DNA of 7,280 bases from RGIG5612 sp017511185 (GCA_017511185.1 JAFWLF010000073.1:1-7280); one strand, 5' to 3'; shown: positions 1 to 6,552, counted from the first letter of the stretch. Notes: a model not told the origin generated them from the sequence alone. Program-made: numbers and translations.

Positions 1-157
1 CCAGGACCTGCAGTCTCTTATCCGGAACGAATGCGATCCCGACATTGGAATCGATCGTATAGAATGGATAGTTTGCACTTTCTGCACCAGCTTTGGTCAA
101 AGCGTTAAACAACGTACTTTTTCCGACATTCGGAAGTCCGACGATACCTAGTTTCAT
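1..157 (-). CDS. ychF: YchF (Obg-like P-loop ATPase), N-terminal 52 residues, cut by window edge
   Basis: Reading right to left from ATG at 157, the product begins MKLGIVGLPNVGKSTLFNAL, with the P-loop GLPNVGKST at residues 7-15. It continues with NYPFYTID and a VPDKRLQVL stretch. This pattern is diagnostic of YchF/OLA1, a ribosome-associated TRAFAC-class NTPase that prefers ATP and is linked to translation and stress responses. About 310 further residues (rest of the G domain, coiled coil and TGS domain) lie beyond position 1. A ribosome site AAAGGAG at 170-176 sits 12 bases upstream, and a strong promoter lies at 215-243. Odd feature: the family's usual PFCTIEPN is PFYTIDSN here. The cysteine equivalent to E. 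coli Cys35, reported to mediate redox control, is Tyr33, and the Glu-Pro is Asp-Ser. Family assignment is firm; whether this is the canonical copy or a divergent paralogue cannot be told from this fragment. Confidence 0.93.
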   Translation of the reverse strand, partial: MKLGIVGLPNVGKSTLFNALTKAGAESANYPFYTIDSNVGIAFVPDKRLQVL

Positions 158-208
158 TTTTATCTATATCTCCTTTATTTTCAGGATCACTAGTCCCCTG
201 TAGCATAT

Positions 209-229
209 TCAGAAATTATAGCATTCTGA
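209..229. other. Short dyad enclosing the ychF -10 element
   Basis: TCAGAA (209-214) and TTCTGA (224-229) are perfect 6-base inverted arms around a 9-base centre that contains the -10 hexamer. A second pair, GGATCA (184-189) and TGATCC (227-232), lies partly in the same stretch. The first dyad could be an operator, but arms this short can occur by chance in AT-rich promoter DNA. It is not followed by a T-run on either strand, so it does not look like a terminator. Confidence 0.25.
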
Positions 230-243
230 TCCAATCCGCTCAA
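215..243 (-). promoter_or_regulatory. Sigma-A type promoter for ychF
   Basis: On the minus strand a perfect -10 TATAAT (215-220) carries an upstream TGC, giving an extended -10. It is separated by exactly 17 bases from a -35 TTGAGC (238-243, four of six consensus bases). The predicted start near 208 leaves a leader of about 50 bases before the ychF ATG at 157. It lies just past the stop codon of the channel gene (252-254), so ychF can be transcribed independently of the upstream operon. No convincing rho-independent terminator separates the two, so read-through is also possible. Confidence 0.75.
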
Positions 244-251
244 TAGTATCC

Positions 252-3248
252 TTATTTATCTCCATCATGCACAACGACTTGCGGGAAAGGAATATTAATA
301 TTGTTTCTCTCGCAAATAAGTTTCAGTTCCCTGTTGATGCCAAAGGTGCAGGCGAATCTGTCCTTCTCATTACAATAAGCAAAGATCAGCAGTTTGACTC
401 CGTTATCAGATAGTTCTGAAACGCCTCCAAACTCAGGACCTTCCACGATTTCCGGTACATTGGCTCTGATCACATCGAACTCATTTTTGAAGATTTCAAT
501 CGTCTTGTTCAGGTCCTCTTTGTATTCGATCATTATTTCACATCTGCATCTGGAATTCTGGCGGGTCATATTCAGAATGTCGTTCAGAGTGGAATTCCGG
601 ATGATCTTCAGATCACCGCCGCCATTCATGATCTTGGTCGTACGGATTCCTATTTCCTGAACAGTTCCCCGGAAGGTACCGATGGTGACGATGTCTCCCA
701 CCTGAAAATCACTTTCAAAAATAATAAATAAGCCGTTCAATACATCACTGATCAGTGACTGTGCTCCCAGGCCGATAACCAGCGTGAGCAGCCCGGCGCC
801 TGCCAGAAGCGTGGTAACTTTAACTCCAATAAAAGAAAGACACAGAAATACGCCGACAATAACAGAAATGTATTTCAGCAGATTTTTCAGCATTCTAATG
901 ATCGTCTCACCTTTTGGGTTGGCAATAATTGCAAGACGGTTCAGGATTTTCGCCAGAATAAAAGCAACCATTAATATCACACATACTGTGAAAGCGCAGT
1001 ACGTGAGTGAGAAAATATTAATGTTCCGTTCCCATTCCATATTGAGTATATATGGTAAAAGCGAGTTGTTCGGGAAAAGAATACTACTTTTGAATAGTAA
1101 TATCACCACGCCTGCAAGAGACAGGATCATGACAAATACCCTTAACAAGGTAGCTGTTTTCTGCTCCGGTGACATAATATCCCAATCAACATCCCGCAGT
1201 GATAGTCTTCCAAGGACCGATATCGCACGCTTTACGGAGCCATCCGGCATCACCACATCGACATAAGGATAGGAGTCATCTTCGTCTTCTTTCTTTGAAA
1301 CGTGTATGGAACCCCGCAATAGTTTTTTGAGGTTTTTCCCTACAAGCAGGCGGTTAAGGGCTGCACACAAAACCAGACCGATCAGCATCAATGCACAAAC
1401 AATGAGTGCAAAAAGGACGCATCCACGGCTCAGGAACTGCTTAGGAATAAACAGATAGATAAGACTTCCATCCTGTCTCTGTTCCGATGTTGCAAAATAG
1501 CGGCTTCCTACAAAGGTTACAAATCCGTTGAACCGATCCCTTATTTCTGATTCTTTCAGACCATAGTTTCTTGCATCGTTTCCTTCAATTCGTTCCCCGT
1601 CTGCAAAAATGATCTCCTTCGTTTCTGCATCTATAACAACTGGAATGCCTGTAAACAGGTTAATGGATTCATATACACTACGTGGATTGGTAATTGCGTT
1701 TAGTTTATCAAGACGTTCGTAATTATTAGAAATAACAACAAATCCGTCTGCCTCCCCATCTGCCTTGATCGCTGCACCAATATCCTGATGAACTTCCCCG
1801 GAATACTCCCCTGTCACAGGTTCCGTATAGACATATGTATTACCGTACATCAGGTTCCTGAGCTGATAGCTTGGATCATCGGGCTCTTCACTGATTTCAA
1901 TTCCAACAAATCGTCCGTTGGAAACTACTTCCTTTCCACTTTGATCAAAAATAACAATGTACTCACTATCCAGAGCCGCATTCAGTTCGTCAAGGTCTTC
2001 TGTATTTCTGATGACCGGTTCTTCTCCAATAATATAGGCTGCCGTTAAGGCTTTGTTGATCAAAAGTTTCTTTGCAGATGCCGTCAATTTTTTATGATTC
2101 ATCCCGCTGAATTCGAGGCGGAGATCAATTTCGAGCAGATGGTCATTATTCTCACTGGTAACAATAGAAATCATGCTCATATTCTGCAGATAAACTGCCA
2201 GCAGAAATGCAATAACTGTCCCGATAAGAACGACAACGCCTGCTTTTCTCCCAAGTTTCTTTGCGTGGCTGTGCAGCAGAGAATTAATATCGACCTTTTC
2301 TTTCTTCTGTGCAGCATGGGAGATCTCCCTGTTGATGTCTTTTAAGCTCTGACTATATTGGAAGATAAGATAAATATTGAAAATAGAAAGAATGCAGAAG
2401 AAGCAAAAAACAAGCATGATAACTGTCGCTGTCACCTGATTGTTTATCTGGCTTTGCGGAATGGCAAACGCCAGCCATGCTTTTTCATTTTCAATCCATT
2501 TAAAGCTTATGAAGTAGTGGCTTCCTTCAATTGTTATTTTTTTAAGAGTATTTTCCGTGAGATGATCTTTGGAGAGACCTTTTTCAAAAATATTATCTCC
2601 CTCATAAACATAATCCAGCCTGCTGGAATAAATAATTCTGCCTTCTTCATCAAAAACGGCAATCGTACCATTAAAGCCCAGCCGCGAGGACGTATATAAC
2701 AGCATGTCACTTGAAAGCTCATTCATTTCTTCATCAAACTCATCTGCATTCGAACGCAGCAAGATGTAATTACCATCTTTCAGCGACGCAGCATAAGATC
2801 TGAAGCTCTTATCTCCGACCGTCTCTTTGCAATTGTTTCCAGCTGCATGAATGTGCTCTGCTGTAAGTGGAATGGCTGGAGAACAACTGCTTGCTATGAT
2901 CGTTCCGTCTGCTGATATGACATGAAGTTCATCTGCTTCCATGACATTGGCCAGATTTTGCAGTGCAGCTGTTTCAGATTCTTCTTCGCCCAGATGATCC
3001 ATATAAAAAGCAGCCTGCTTTGCCTTAGAAAGAAACATAGCGTCATATTCGGATTCGAAATACTCCAGATCCTCGTTTCTTTCAGCAACATTCTCATCAA
3101 AACAAGCCAATGCAAACCTGAGTTCTTCCGCCTTCTTGTTTGCGATGATTCTCGATTGCAGCAGATAGACAGCAGCACCAAATGCGGCCACAATGATCAA
3201 TTCTGCAATTAAAAGTATCACAATGATATTTTTGATCTTCTTGTTCAT
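252..3248 (-). CDS. MscS-family channel with two tandem extracellular dCACHE-like sensor modules
   Basis: A 998-residue membrane protein. Predicted order: TM1 (6-30), outside sensor module 1 (31-270), TM2 (272-297), short inside linker, TM3 (337-354), outside sensor module 2 (355-607), TM4 (608-632), charged inside linker, TM5 (700-718), TM6 (743-767), TM7 (789-807) and a glycine/alanine-rich pore helix (about 811-838). The MscS beta domain follows (FQVGDIVTIG at 848-857, GTVQEIGIRTTKI at 861-873), then the C-terminal domain ending NINIPFPQVVVH. Eight helices put both termini in the cytoplasm, as expected for MscS. The C-terminal 215 residues are typical of MscS; the 780 residues before them are not, since plain MscS is about 290 residues. 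The two sensor modules resemble each other, pointing to duplication. By family this is a pore opened by membrane tension; ligand modulation through the sensors is inference. ATG at 3248 has AGGAA (3257-3261) 8 bases upstream. Probable last gene of the operon. Confidence 0.9.
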   Translation of the reverse strand: MNKKIKNIIVILLIAELIIVAAFGAAVYLLQSRIIANKKAEELRFALACFDENVAERNEDLEYFESEYDAMFLSKAKQAAFYMDHLGEEESETAALQNLANVMEADELHVISADGTIIASSCSPAIPLTAEHIHAAGNNCKETVGDKSFRSYAASLKDGNYILLRSNADEFDEEMNELSSDMLLYTSSRLGFNGTIAVFDEEGRIIYSSRLDYVYEGDNIFEKGLSKDHLTENTLKKITIEGSHYFISFKWIENEKAWLAFAIPQSQINNQVTATVIMLVFCFFCILSIFNIYLIFQYSQSLKDINREISHAAQKKEKVDINSLLHSHAKKLGRKAGVVVLIGTVIAFLLAVYLQNMSMISIVTSENNDHLLEIDLRLEFSGMNHKKLTASAKKLLINKALTAAYIIGEEPVIRNTEDLDELNAALDSEYIVIFDQSGKEVVSNGRFVGIEISEEPDDPSYQLRNLMYGNTYVYTEPVTGEYSGEVHQDIGAAIKADGEADGFVVISNNYERLDKLNAITNPRSVYESINLFTGIPVVIDAETKEIIFADGERIEGNDARNYGLKESEIRDRFNGFVTFVGSRYFATSEQRQDGSLIYLFIPKQFLSRGCVLFALIVCALMLIGLVLCAALNRLLVGKNLKKLLRGSIHVSKKEDEDDSYPYVDVVMPDGSVKRAISVLGRLSLRDVDWDIMSPEQKTATLLRVFVMILSLAGVVILLFKSSILFPNNSLLPYILNMEWERNINIFSLTYCAFTVCVILMVAFILAKILNRLAIIANPKGETIIRMLKNLLKYISVIVGVFLCLSFIGVKVTTLLAGAGLLTLVIGLGAQSLISDVLNGLFIIFESDFQVGDIVTIGTFRGTVQEIGIRTTKIMNGGGDLKIIRNSTLNDILNMTRQNSRCRCEIMIEYKEDLNKTIEIFKNEFDVIRANVPEIVEGPEFGGVSELSDNGVKLLIFAYCNEKDRFACTFGINRELKLICERNNINIPFPQVVVHDGDK

Positions 3249-3272
3249 ACGCTTGTTTCCTGTCTCTTTATC

Positions 3273-3845
3273 TCAATCGCTTTCAATCTTTTTTATGAAC
3301 TTTGCCGGTACCCCGCCAACAACTACATTAGCAGGCACATCTTTAGTAACAACTGCCCCTGCAGCCACTATGGAATTATCTCCGATAGTCACGCCCCCGG
3401 TAACAGTTGCATTCGCGCCGATCCAGACGCACTTTCCTATATGAATCGGTGCAGGATGCAGCTGCTGCCTTTTTGCAGGATCCATGTCATGATTTAACGT
3501 CGCAAGTACAACGCCATGTCCGATCAGCGCACCGTCATCAATCGATATTCCTCCCTGATCCTGAAACTTACAGTCAGAATTAATGAATACATGATTGCCA
3601 ATTGTGATATTCTTTCCAAAATCCGTATAGAAAGGCGGAAACAGTCCGAACATTTCTCCAACCGGTTTGCCGATCAATTGGGAGAACAACTCTGCCAGTT
3701 CTTCCGGCTCGTGATATTTTGTATTGATCTCCATCGTGATCTTTTGTGCCTGCCGGCTGTAATAACGCATCAGTTCGATCACTTCCGGATCTTCGCCAAC
3801 TGTATCCCCTTGATTAAAATGCTGTAGTAATTCATTCAAGTCCAT
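3273..3845 (-). CDS. Maltose/galactoside-type O-acetyltransferase (left-handed beta-helix, hexapeptide repeats)
   Basis: A 190-residue protein of the LacA/Maa/NodL family, which moves acetyl from acetyl-CoA to a sugar hydroxyl. Residues 24-60 form the helical N-terminal Mac-type region. Residues 74-175 carry the hexapeptide pattern (IGNHVFI, IDDGALIG, IGKCVWIGANATV, IGDNSIVAAGAVV). His119 in LATLNHD is the expected catalytic base. The C-terminal DVPANVVVGGVPAKFIKKI stretch is the usual acetyl-CoA-binding end. Length matches the family (about 185-205). A GTG at 3863 would add six residues, but that stretch is the ribosome site itself (GGAGAG, 3856-3861). I therefore start at ATG 3845, five bases after the stop of the rhodanese gene, which suggests translational coupling. 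The true acceptor is unknown: in vivo substrates of this family are often undefined, and detoxification of sugars or modification of an envelope glycan are both possible. Confidence 0.9.
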   Translation of the reverse strand: MDLNELLQHFNQGDTVGEDPEVIELMRYYSRQAQKITMEINTKYHEPEELAELFSQLIGKPVGEMFGLFPPFYTDFGKNITIGNHVFINSDCKFQDQGGISIDDGALIGHGVVLATLNHDMDPAKRQQLHPAPIHIGKCVWIGANATVTGGVTIGDNSIVAAGAVVTKDVPANVVVGGVPAKFIKKIESD

Positions 3846-3850
3846 AATTA

Positions 3851-4639
3851 CTATTCTCTCCACTCAATTGAAAATGTCACAGAAACATTGCCGTCTCCAA
3901 ATGCTTCCAGAAGATCGTCTTTTGTAATATCAGGAATCTTTGCAAGCCTGGTGAAATCCCATGTGTTTTCATCATAGTAGATCGTTATCTGGCTGCCTTG
4001 ATACAGAATAACATCTCCCGGCTGAGTCGTAATGGTCTCATCATTTCTCGGAAGATCCCAAGGGAGCGGTCCGACTTTCTCAAAGTTTCCATAATCATGC
4101 AGATCTATTACGACTTCCCCGCTGCTTAGTTTCTCTATCAGTGCTTCGGCTGAAGAATTGTCTTCCAGATCTGCATAGAATGTTTTATCTTCTGCAGTGA
4201 TAACTAACACAGGTATTGCCTGTTTTTCTGTAACGATCTCTCCACTCCAATCAATGATCCCGCCAAACTCGTAGACATTCCGGTAACCCAAATCCGCAAG
4301 CTTTTGAGCAGCCTCTTTGCTTCTTCGTCCGCTCCGGCAGTAAACAAGGATCACCTGATCCAGATTACTCAGCTGTAAAGGCGGAGTTGTTCCGATACTT
4401 TCATTTGGAATACAAACAGCTCCAGGAATATGGCCGCTGTCAAATTCATCCTGTCGTCTGACATCAATTATAATGTGGCCATCATCCCGCCCCATCATCT
4501 CTTTGGCGGTCTCCTGATCGATCTGTATGTATTCCGGTGTTCCTACCATATCCGGCCCATCCATGACCTGTCCTTTTGAGCAGCCCGCCAGGAAAACAGC
4601 AGCAGCCAGAAAGAACATCCCAAGATATCTTTTGTTCAT
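3851..4639 (-). CDS. Lipoprotein: rhodanese domain fused to a cyclophilin-like domain
   Basis: A 262-residue protein. Residues 1-20 are a lipoprotein signal peptide: MNKR, a hydrophobic core, then lipobox LAGC with Cys20 as the predicted lipidated residue, placing the protein on the outer face of the membrane. Residues 36-135 form a rhodanese domain with IIIDVRRQDEFDSGHIPGA and active-site loop CRSGRRS (101-107, catalytic Cys101), followed by YEFGGIIDW. The six-residue loop size fits sulfurtransferases rather than Cdc25 phosphatases. Residues about 143-262 (TFYADLEDNSSAEALIEKL, then PGDVILYQGSQITIYYD and TRLAKI) match the small cyclophilin-like fold of the TM1367 type, whose biochemical role is unsettled. 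In E. coli-type rhodaneses the Cys carries persulfide; the donor, acceptor and partner here are unknown. The start ATG 4639 is nine bases after the upstream stop, and AAGGGA gives a close-set ribosome site. Domain calls are from sequence motifs; joint function is inference. Confidence 0.88.
   Translation of the reverse strand: MNKRYLGMFFLAAAVFLAGCSKGQVMDGPDMVGTPEYIQIDQETAKEMMGRDDGHIIIDVRRQDEFDSGHIPGAVCIPNESIGTTPPLQLSNLDQVILVYCRSGRRSKEAAQKLADLGYRNVYEFGGIIDWSGEIVTEKQAIPVLVITAEDKTFYADLEDNSSAEALIEKLSSGEVVIDLHDYGNFEKVGPLPWDLPRNDETITTQPGDVILYQGSQITIYYDENTWDFTRLAKIPDITKDDLLEAFGDGNVSVTFSIEWRE
3856..3861 (-). promoter_or_regulatory. Ribosome binding site that sets the acetyltransferase start
   Basis: GGAGAG on the minus strand lies 10 bases before ATG 3845 and inside the last codons of the rhodanese gene. 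It overlaps the alternative GTG start at 3863, which makes that longer start unlikely. Confidence 0.6.
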
Positions 4640-4648
4640 ACTTCCCTT

Positions 4649-4837
4649 TTATTCCGTCTCAAATTTGTCCTGCGTAATTTCCTCCACACAAACCGGTGGA
4701 TCATTATCGTCCATTACAGCAATAAAGGCGTCTTTCCCGAGGCTCCTGGCCATTTTTTCAGCCTCAGCCCGGTTACGGCTTCCTTTGCTGATATCTGTAT
4801 CGTCTCTGTCTTTTTTCACTGCATACCATTTTTTCAT
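4649..4837 (-). CDS. Small acidic protein of unknown function, 62 residues
   Basis: Begins MKKWYAVKKDRDDTDISKGS and ends in a very acidic tail (PPVCVEEITQDKFETE). There is no signal peptide or membrane segment, so it is predicted cytoplasmic. The pattern is a WYAV strand, a DDTDxxxGS turn, a helix (RAEAEKMARSLG), an AFIAVMDD strand and a final VEEI strand. This suggests a compact alpha/beta domain, similar in style to small uncharacterised Firmicutes proteins with a WYAVxxDxxD start; that likeness is from memory and is not a functional call. The frame stays open upstream to a GTG at 4876 that would overlap the PHP gene, but GGAGG at 4849-4853 lies 11 bases before ATG 4837, so I take the shorter form. 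Its place between the PHP enzyme and the lipoprotein, with gaps of 29 and 9 bases, supports it being a translated operon member. Confidence 0.75.
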   Translation of the reverse strand: MKKWYAVKKDRDDTDISKGSRNRAEAEKMARSLGKDAFIAVMDDNDPPVCVEEITQDKFETE

Positions 4838-4848
4838 ATCTGATTCAT

Positions 4849-4853
4849 CCTCC
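4849..4853 (-). promoter_or_regulatory. Ribosome binding site that sets the start of the 62-residue protein
   Basis: GGAGG on the minus strand lies 11 bases before ATG 4837, in the short gap after the PHP stop codon. It lies inside the longer alternative reading (GTG 4876), which has no comparable site upstream. Confidence 0.65.
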
Positions 4854-4866
4854 AAATATTCCGCAT

Positions 4867-5727
4867 TTATATACACCGTTCCAGGAAACGCAGAAGTCCT
4901 TTCGGTCCGTCCTTCGTATTCTCCAGTCCGGTATCTCCTAATCGGACCAGTTTATTACTGCCGTGATAATCACTTCCGGCTGTGACAAGCAGGTCATATT
5001 TATCTGCATAGGACAGCAATTCTCCGGAAAGCTTTGGGGTAAATCCGGAATAAAATGCTTCCAGTCCCTCCAGACCGTATCCGATCAGCTTCCGCAGGCG
5101 TTCTTCCATTTCTTCTCCAAGGATCAGCTGCTCCCCATCACCGAACGACGGATGCGCCAGGACAGGGATCCCTCCGCTTGCCAGAATTCCCTCAATTGCT
5201 TCTTCCGGCCGGATATAGGTCGTTTTGATACGGGCCTTGTTAATAAACTCCTTAATGGCCTGTTCCTTCGACTCTGCAAATCCATATTTGACCATCAGAT
5301 TTCCGATGTGAGGTTTCCCTGGATTTTCCAAAGAAAGAAGTGCCTCCACCTCTTCTTCTGGAAAATAAAATCCAAACATCTCGCCCAAAAGCTGTACTCT
5401 TCCTCTGGTCTTTGCGAGACGATAGCCGTGCCCTCTTTCTATCAGCGAATTAATAGCCTCCCCGTCCAGGTCATAATGATAGCCCAGAATGTGATATTTT
5501 CCTTCTTCATCACGGCAGGAGAACTCAACCCCGGTGATAAAGGACGGATCATCAGCCTGTCTCTTTTTTAATATTTCGGCCCCGCCTTTCAAGGCATCAT
5601 GATCTGTAACAGAAAAGAATCCAATTCCTTCCGCTTTCACTTTTTCCAGAATTTCCTCCGGTCGGTCAGTCCCGTCCGAGATTACTGTATGCATATGTAA
5701 ATCAATTTTTGCAGGAAAATCTTTCAT
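4867..5727 (-). CDS. PHP-domain metal-dependent phosphoesterase (RNase AM / pAp phosphatase-like)
   Basis: A 286-residue cytoplasmic protein with a full set of PHP metal ligands: DLHMHT (His11, His13), SDG (Asp18), TDHD (His43), GVE (Glu68), YHILGYH (His79), LAHP (His192) and GSDYHG (Asp253, His255). An insertion of about 100 residues between the Glu68/His79 region and LAHP contains GKPHIGNLMVKYGF, typical of the YciV/TrpH group. Characterised members hydrolyse 3',5'-nucleotide bisphosphates such as pAp, and E. coli RNase AM trims 5' ends of rRNA and short RNAs one base at a time. Which applies here is inference; no polymerase or histidinol-phosphatase features are present. A TTG at 5745 would add six residues, but ATG 5727 overlaps the upstream TGA as ATGA, a classic coupling arrangement. 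No strong ribosome site precedes it, consistent with reinitiation after the methyltransferase. Confidence 0.88.
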   Translation of the reverse strand: MKDFPAKIDLHMHTVISDGTDRPEEILEKVKAEGIGFFSVTDHDALKGGAEILKKRQADDPSFITGVEFSCRDEEGKYHILGYHYDLDGEAINSLIERGHGYRLAKTRGRVQLLGEMFGFYFPEEEVEALLSLENPGKPHIGNLMVKYGFAESKEQAIKEFINKARIKTTYIRPEEAIEGILASGGIPVLAHPSFGDGEQLILGEEMEERLRKLIGYGLEGLEAFYSGFTPKLSGELLSYADKYDLLVTAGSDYHGSNKLVRLGDTGLENTKDGPKGLLRFLERCI

Positions 5728-6536
5728 CTTTTTCTTAATTCCCAAAATGCGATCGCACTTGCAGCCGCAACATTTAAAGAATCCACTCCTTCTGTCATCG
5801 GAATGATGACTGTATGATCGCTGTTTTTTATCACATCCGGCGCCAATCCGTGTTCTTCATTCCCCAAAAGGATCGCCAGTTTTTCTTCCTTCCGGGCAGA
5901 AGAATTCTCAATTTCTTCCGCTGACGGAGATAGCGCAAGCGCAGCTGTCCGATACCCCATGTCTGTCAAAACCGCCGGCACCTTTTCCTCTTCCTTTAAG
6001 AACGTCCACGGAATCTGAAATACAGTACCAACACTGACGCGGGCAGCTCTGCGGTATAACGGGTCACTGCAGCCGGATGACAACAGAACAGCATCCAGTT
6101 TTAATGCCGCTGCGTTACGGAAAATAGACCCGATATTCGTTGGGTTTTCAATGTCCATCAGCACCGCAATGCGGGATGCATTTTCACAGAGTATTTTTGC
6201 CGGTAGAAGATCTTTTCTCTTCATGGCACAAAGCATGCCGTCTGTCAAATAATAGCCCGTTATCTTCTCCAGAATTTTCTTAGGAGCTTCAAAAACCGGA
6301 ACCTCTTTGCATTTAGTAAAAATGTCCTGGTTTTCTTTTGTCTTTTGTGTATTTTCCACAAGGAGAGATGCCGGTTCAAATCCTGCCTTCAAAGCCCGTC
6401 GGATGACTTTTGGGCTCTCACAAATAAAAAGCCCTCCATGCGGCTCATAGTAGTGTTTCAGTTGTACTTCATTCAGACCATGATAGACCAGTAGTTCCGG
6501 ATCATCCAGATCTGTGACCATTCTGCAGGATATCAT
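5724..6536 (-). CDS. SpoU/TrmH-family RNA 2'-O-methyltransferase
   Basis: A 270-residue SPOUT-fold enzyme that uses S-adenosylmethionine to methylate a ribose 2'-OH in rRNA or tRNA. The N-terminal part (DLDDPELLVYHGLNE, GLFICESPKVIRRAL) is the substrate-binding region of the RlmB/TrmH type. The catalytic part shows motif 1 NPTNIGSIFRN (131-141, Arg140 the expected catalytic arginine), DPLYRRAARVSVG (158-170), motif 2 LLGNEEHGL (223-231) and motif 3 IPMTEGVDSLNVAAA (245 onward), which together form the SAM-binding trefoil knot. The target nucleotide cannot be read from sequence. I start at ATG 6536, with GGGAGG at 6541-6546 only 4 bases upstream. The longer TTG 6548 reading would consume that site. 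It appears to be the first gene of the minus-strand operon and overlaps the PHP gene by 4 bases. Confidence 0.92.
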   Translation of the reverse strand: MISCRMVTDLDDPELLVYHGLNEVQLKHYYEPHGGLFICESPKVIRRALKAGFEPASLLVENTQKTKENQDIFTKCKEVPVFEAPKKILEKITGYYLTDGMLCAMKRKDLLPAKILCENASRIAVLMDIENPTNIGSIFRNAAALKLDAVLLSSGCSDPLYRRAARVSVGTVFQIPWTFLKEEEKVPAVLTDMGYRTAALALSPSAEEIENSSARKEEKLAILLGNEEHGLAPDVIKNSDHTVIIPMTEGVDSLNVAAASAIAFWELRKR

Positions 6537-6540
6537 ATTC

Positions 6541-6546
6541 CCTCCC
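6541..6546 (-). promoter_or_regulatory. Ribosome binding site of the methyltransferase gene
   Basis: GGGAGG on the minus strand is a strong anti-16S match with a short 4-base gap to ATG 6536. It argues against the TTG at 6548 as start, since that codon would lie upstream of the site. Confidence 0.6.
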
Positions 6547-6552
6547 AATTAT

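Noticed and set aside
158..251. Rho-independent terminator after the channel gene
   Set aside because: The inverted repeats here are short, AT-rich or widely spaced, and are not followed by a T-run on the minus strand; they overlap promoter elements instead.
298..700. A hidden toxin, defence or mobile-element gene within the channel region
   Set aside because: The reading frame is continuous and fully explained by the MscS C-terminal half; no transposase, integrase, repeat array or flanking repeats were seen anywhere in the window.
784..1266. 160-codon open frame on the plus strand
   Set aside because: It lies entirely antisense to the channel gene, has no recognisable domain and a composition typical of reverse-strand reading.
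2358..3212. Several shorter open frames on both strands inside the sensor region of the channel gene
   Set aside because: All are shadows of the 998-codon frame, without ribosome sites or recognisable motifs.
3846..3863. Six-residue N-terminal extension of the acetyltransferase from GTG
   Set aside because: The GTG lies in the ribosome site for the better-placed ATG 3845.
4838..4876. Thirteen-residue N-terminal extension of the small protein from GTG
   Set aside because: It overlaps the PHP gene and covers the GGAGG ribosome site that serves ATG 4837.
4963..5571. 202-codon open frame on the plus strand
   Set aside because: Antisense to the PHP gene, whose nine metal ligands are intact in the other strand; the translated product is Cys/Phe/Gln-rich without family features.
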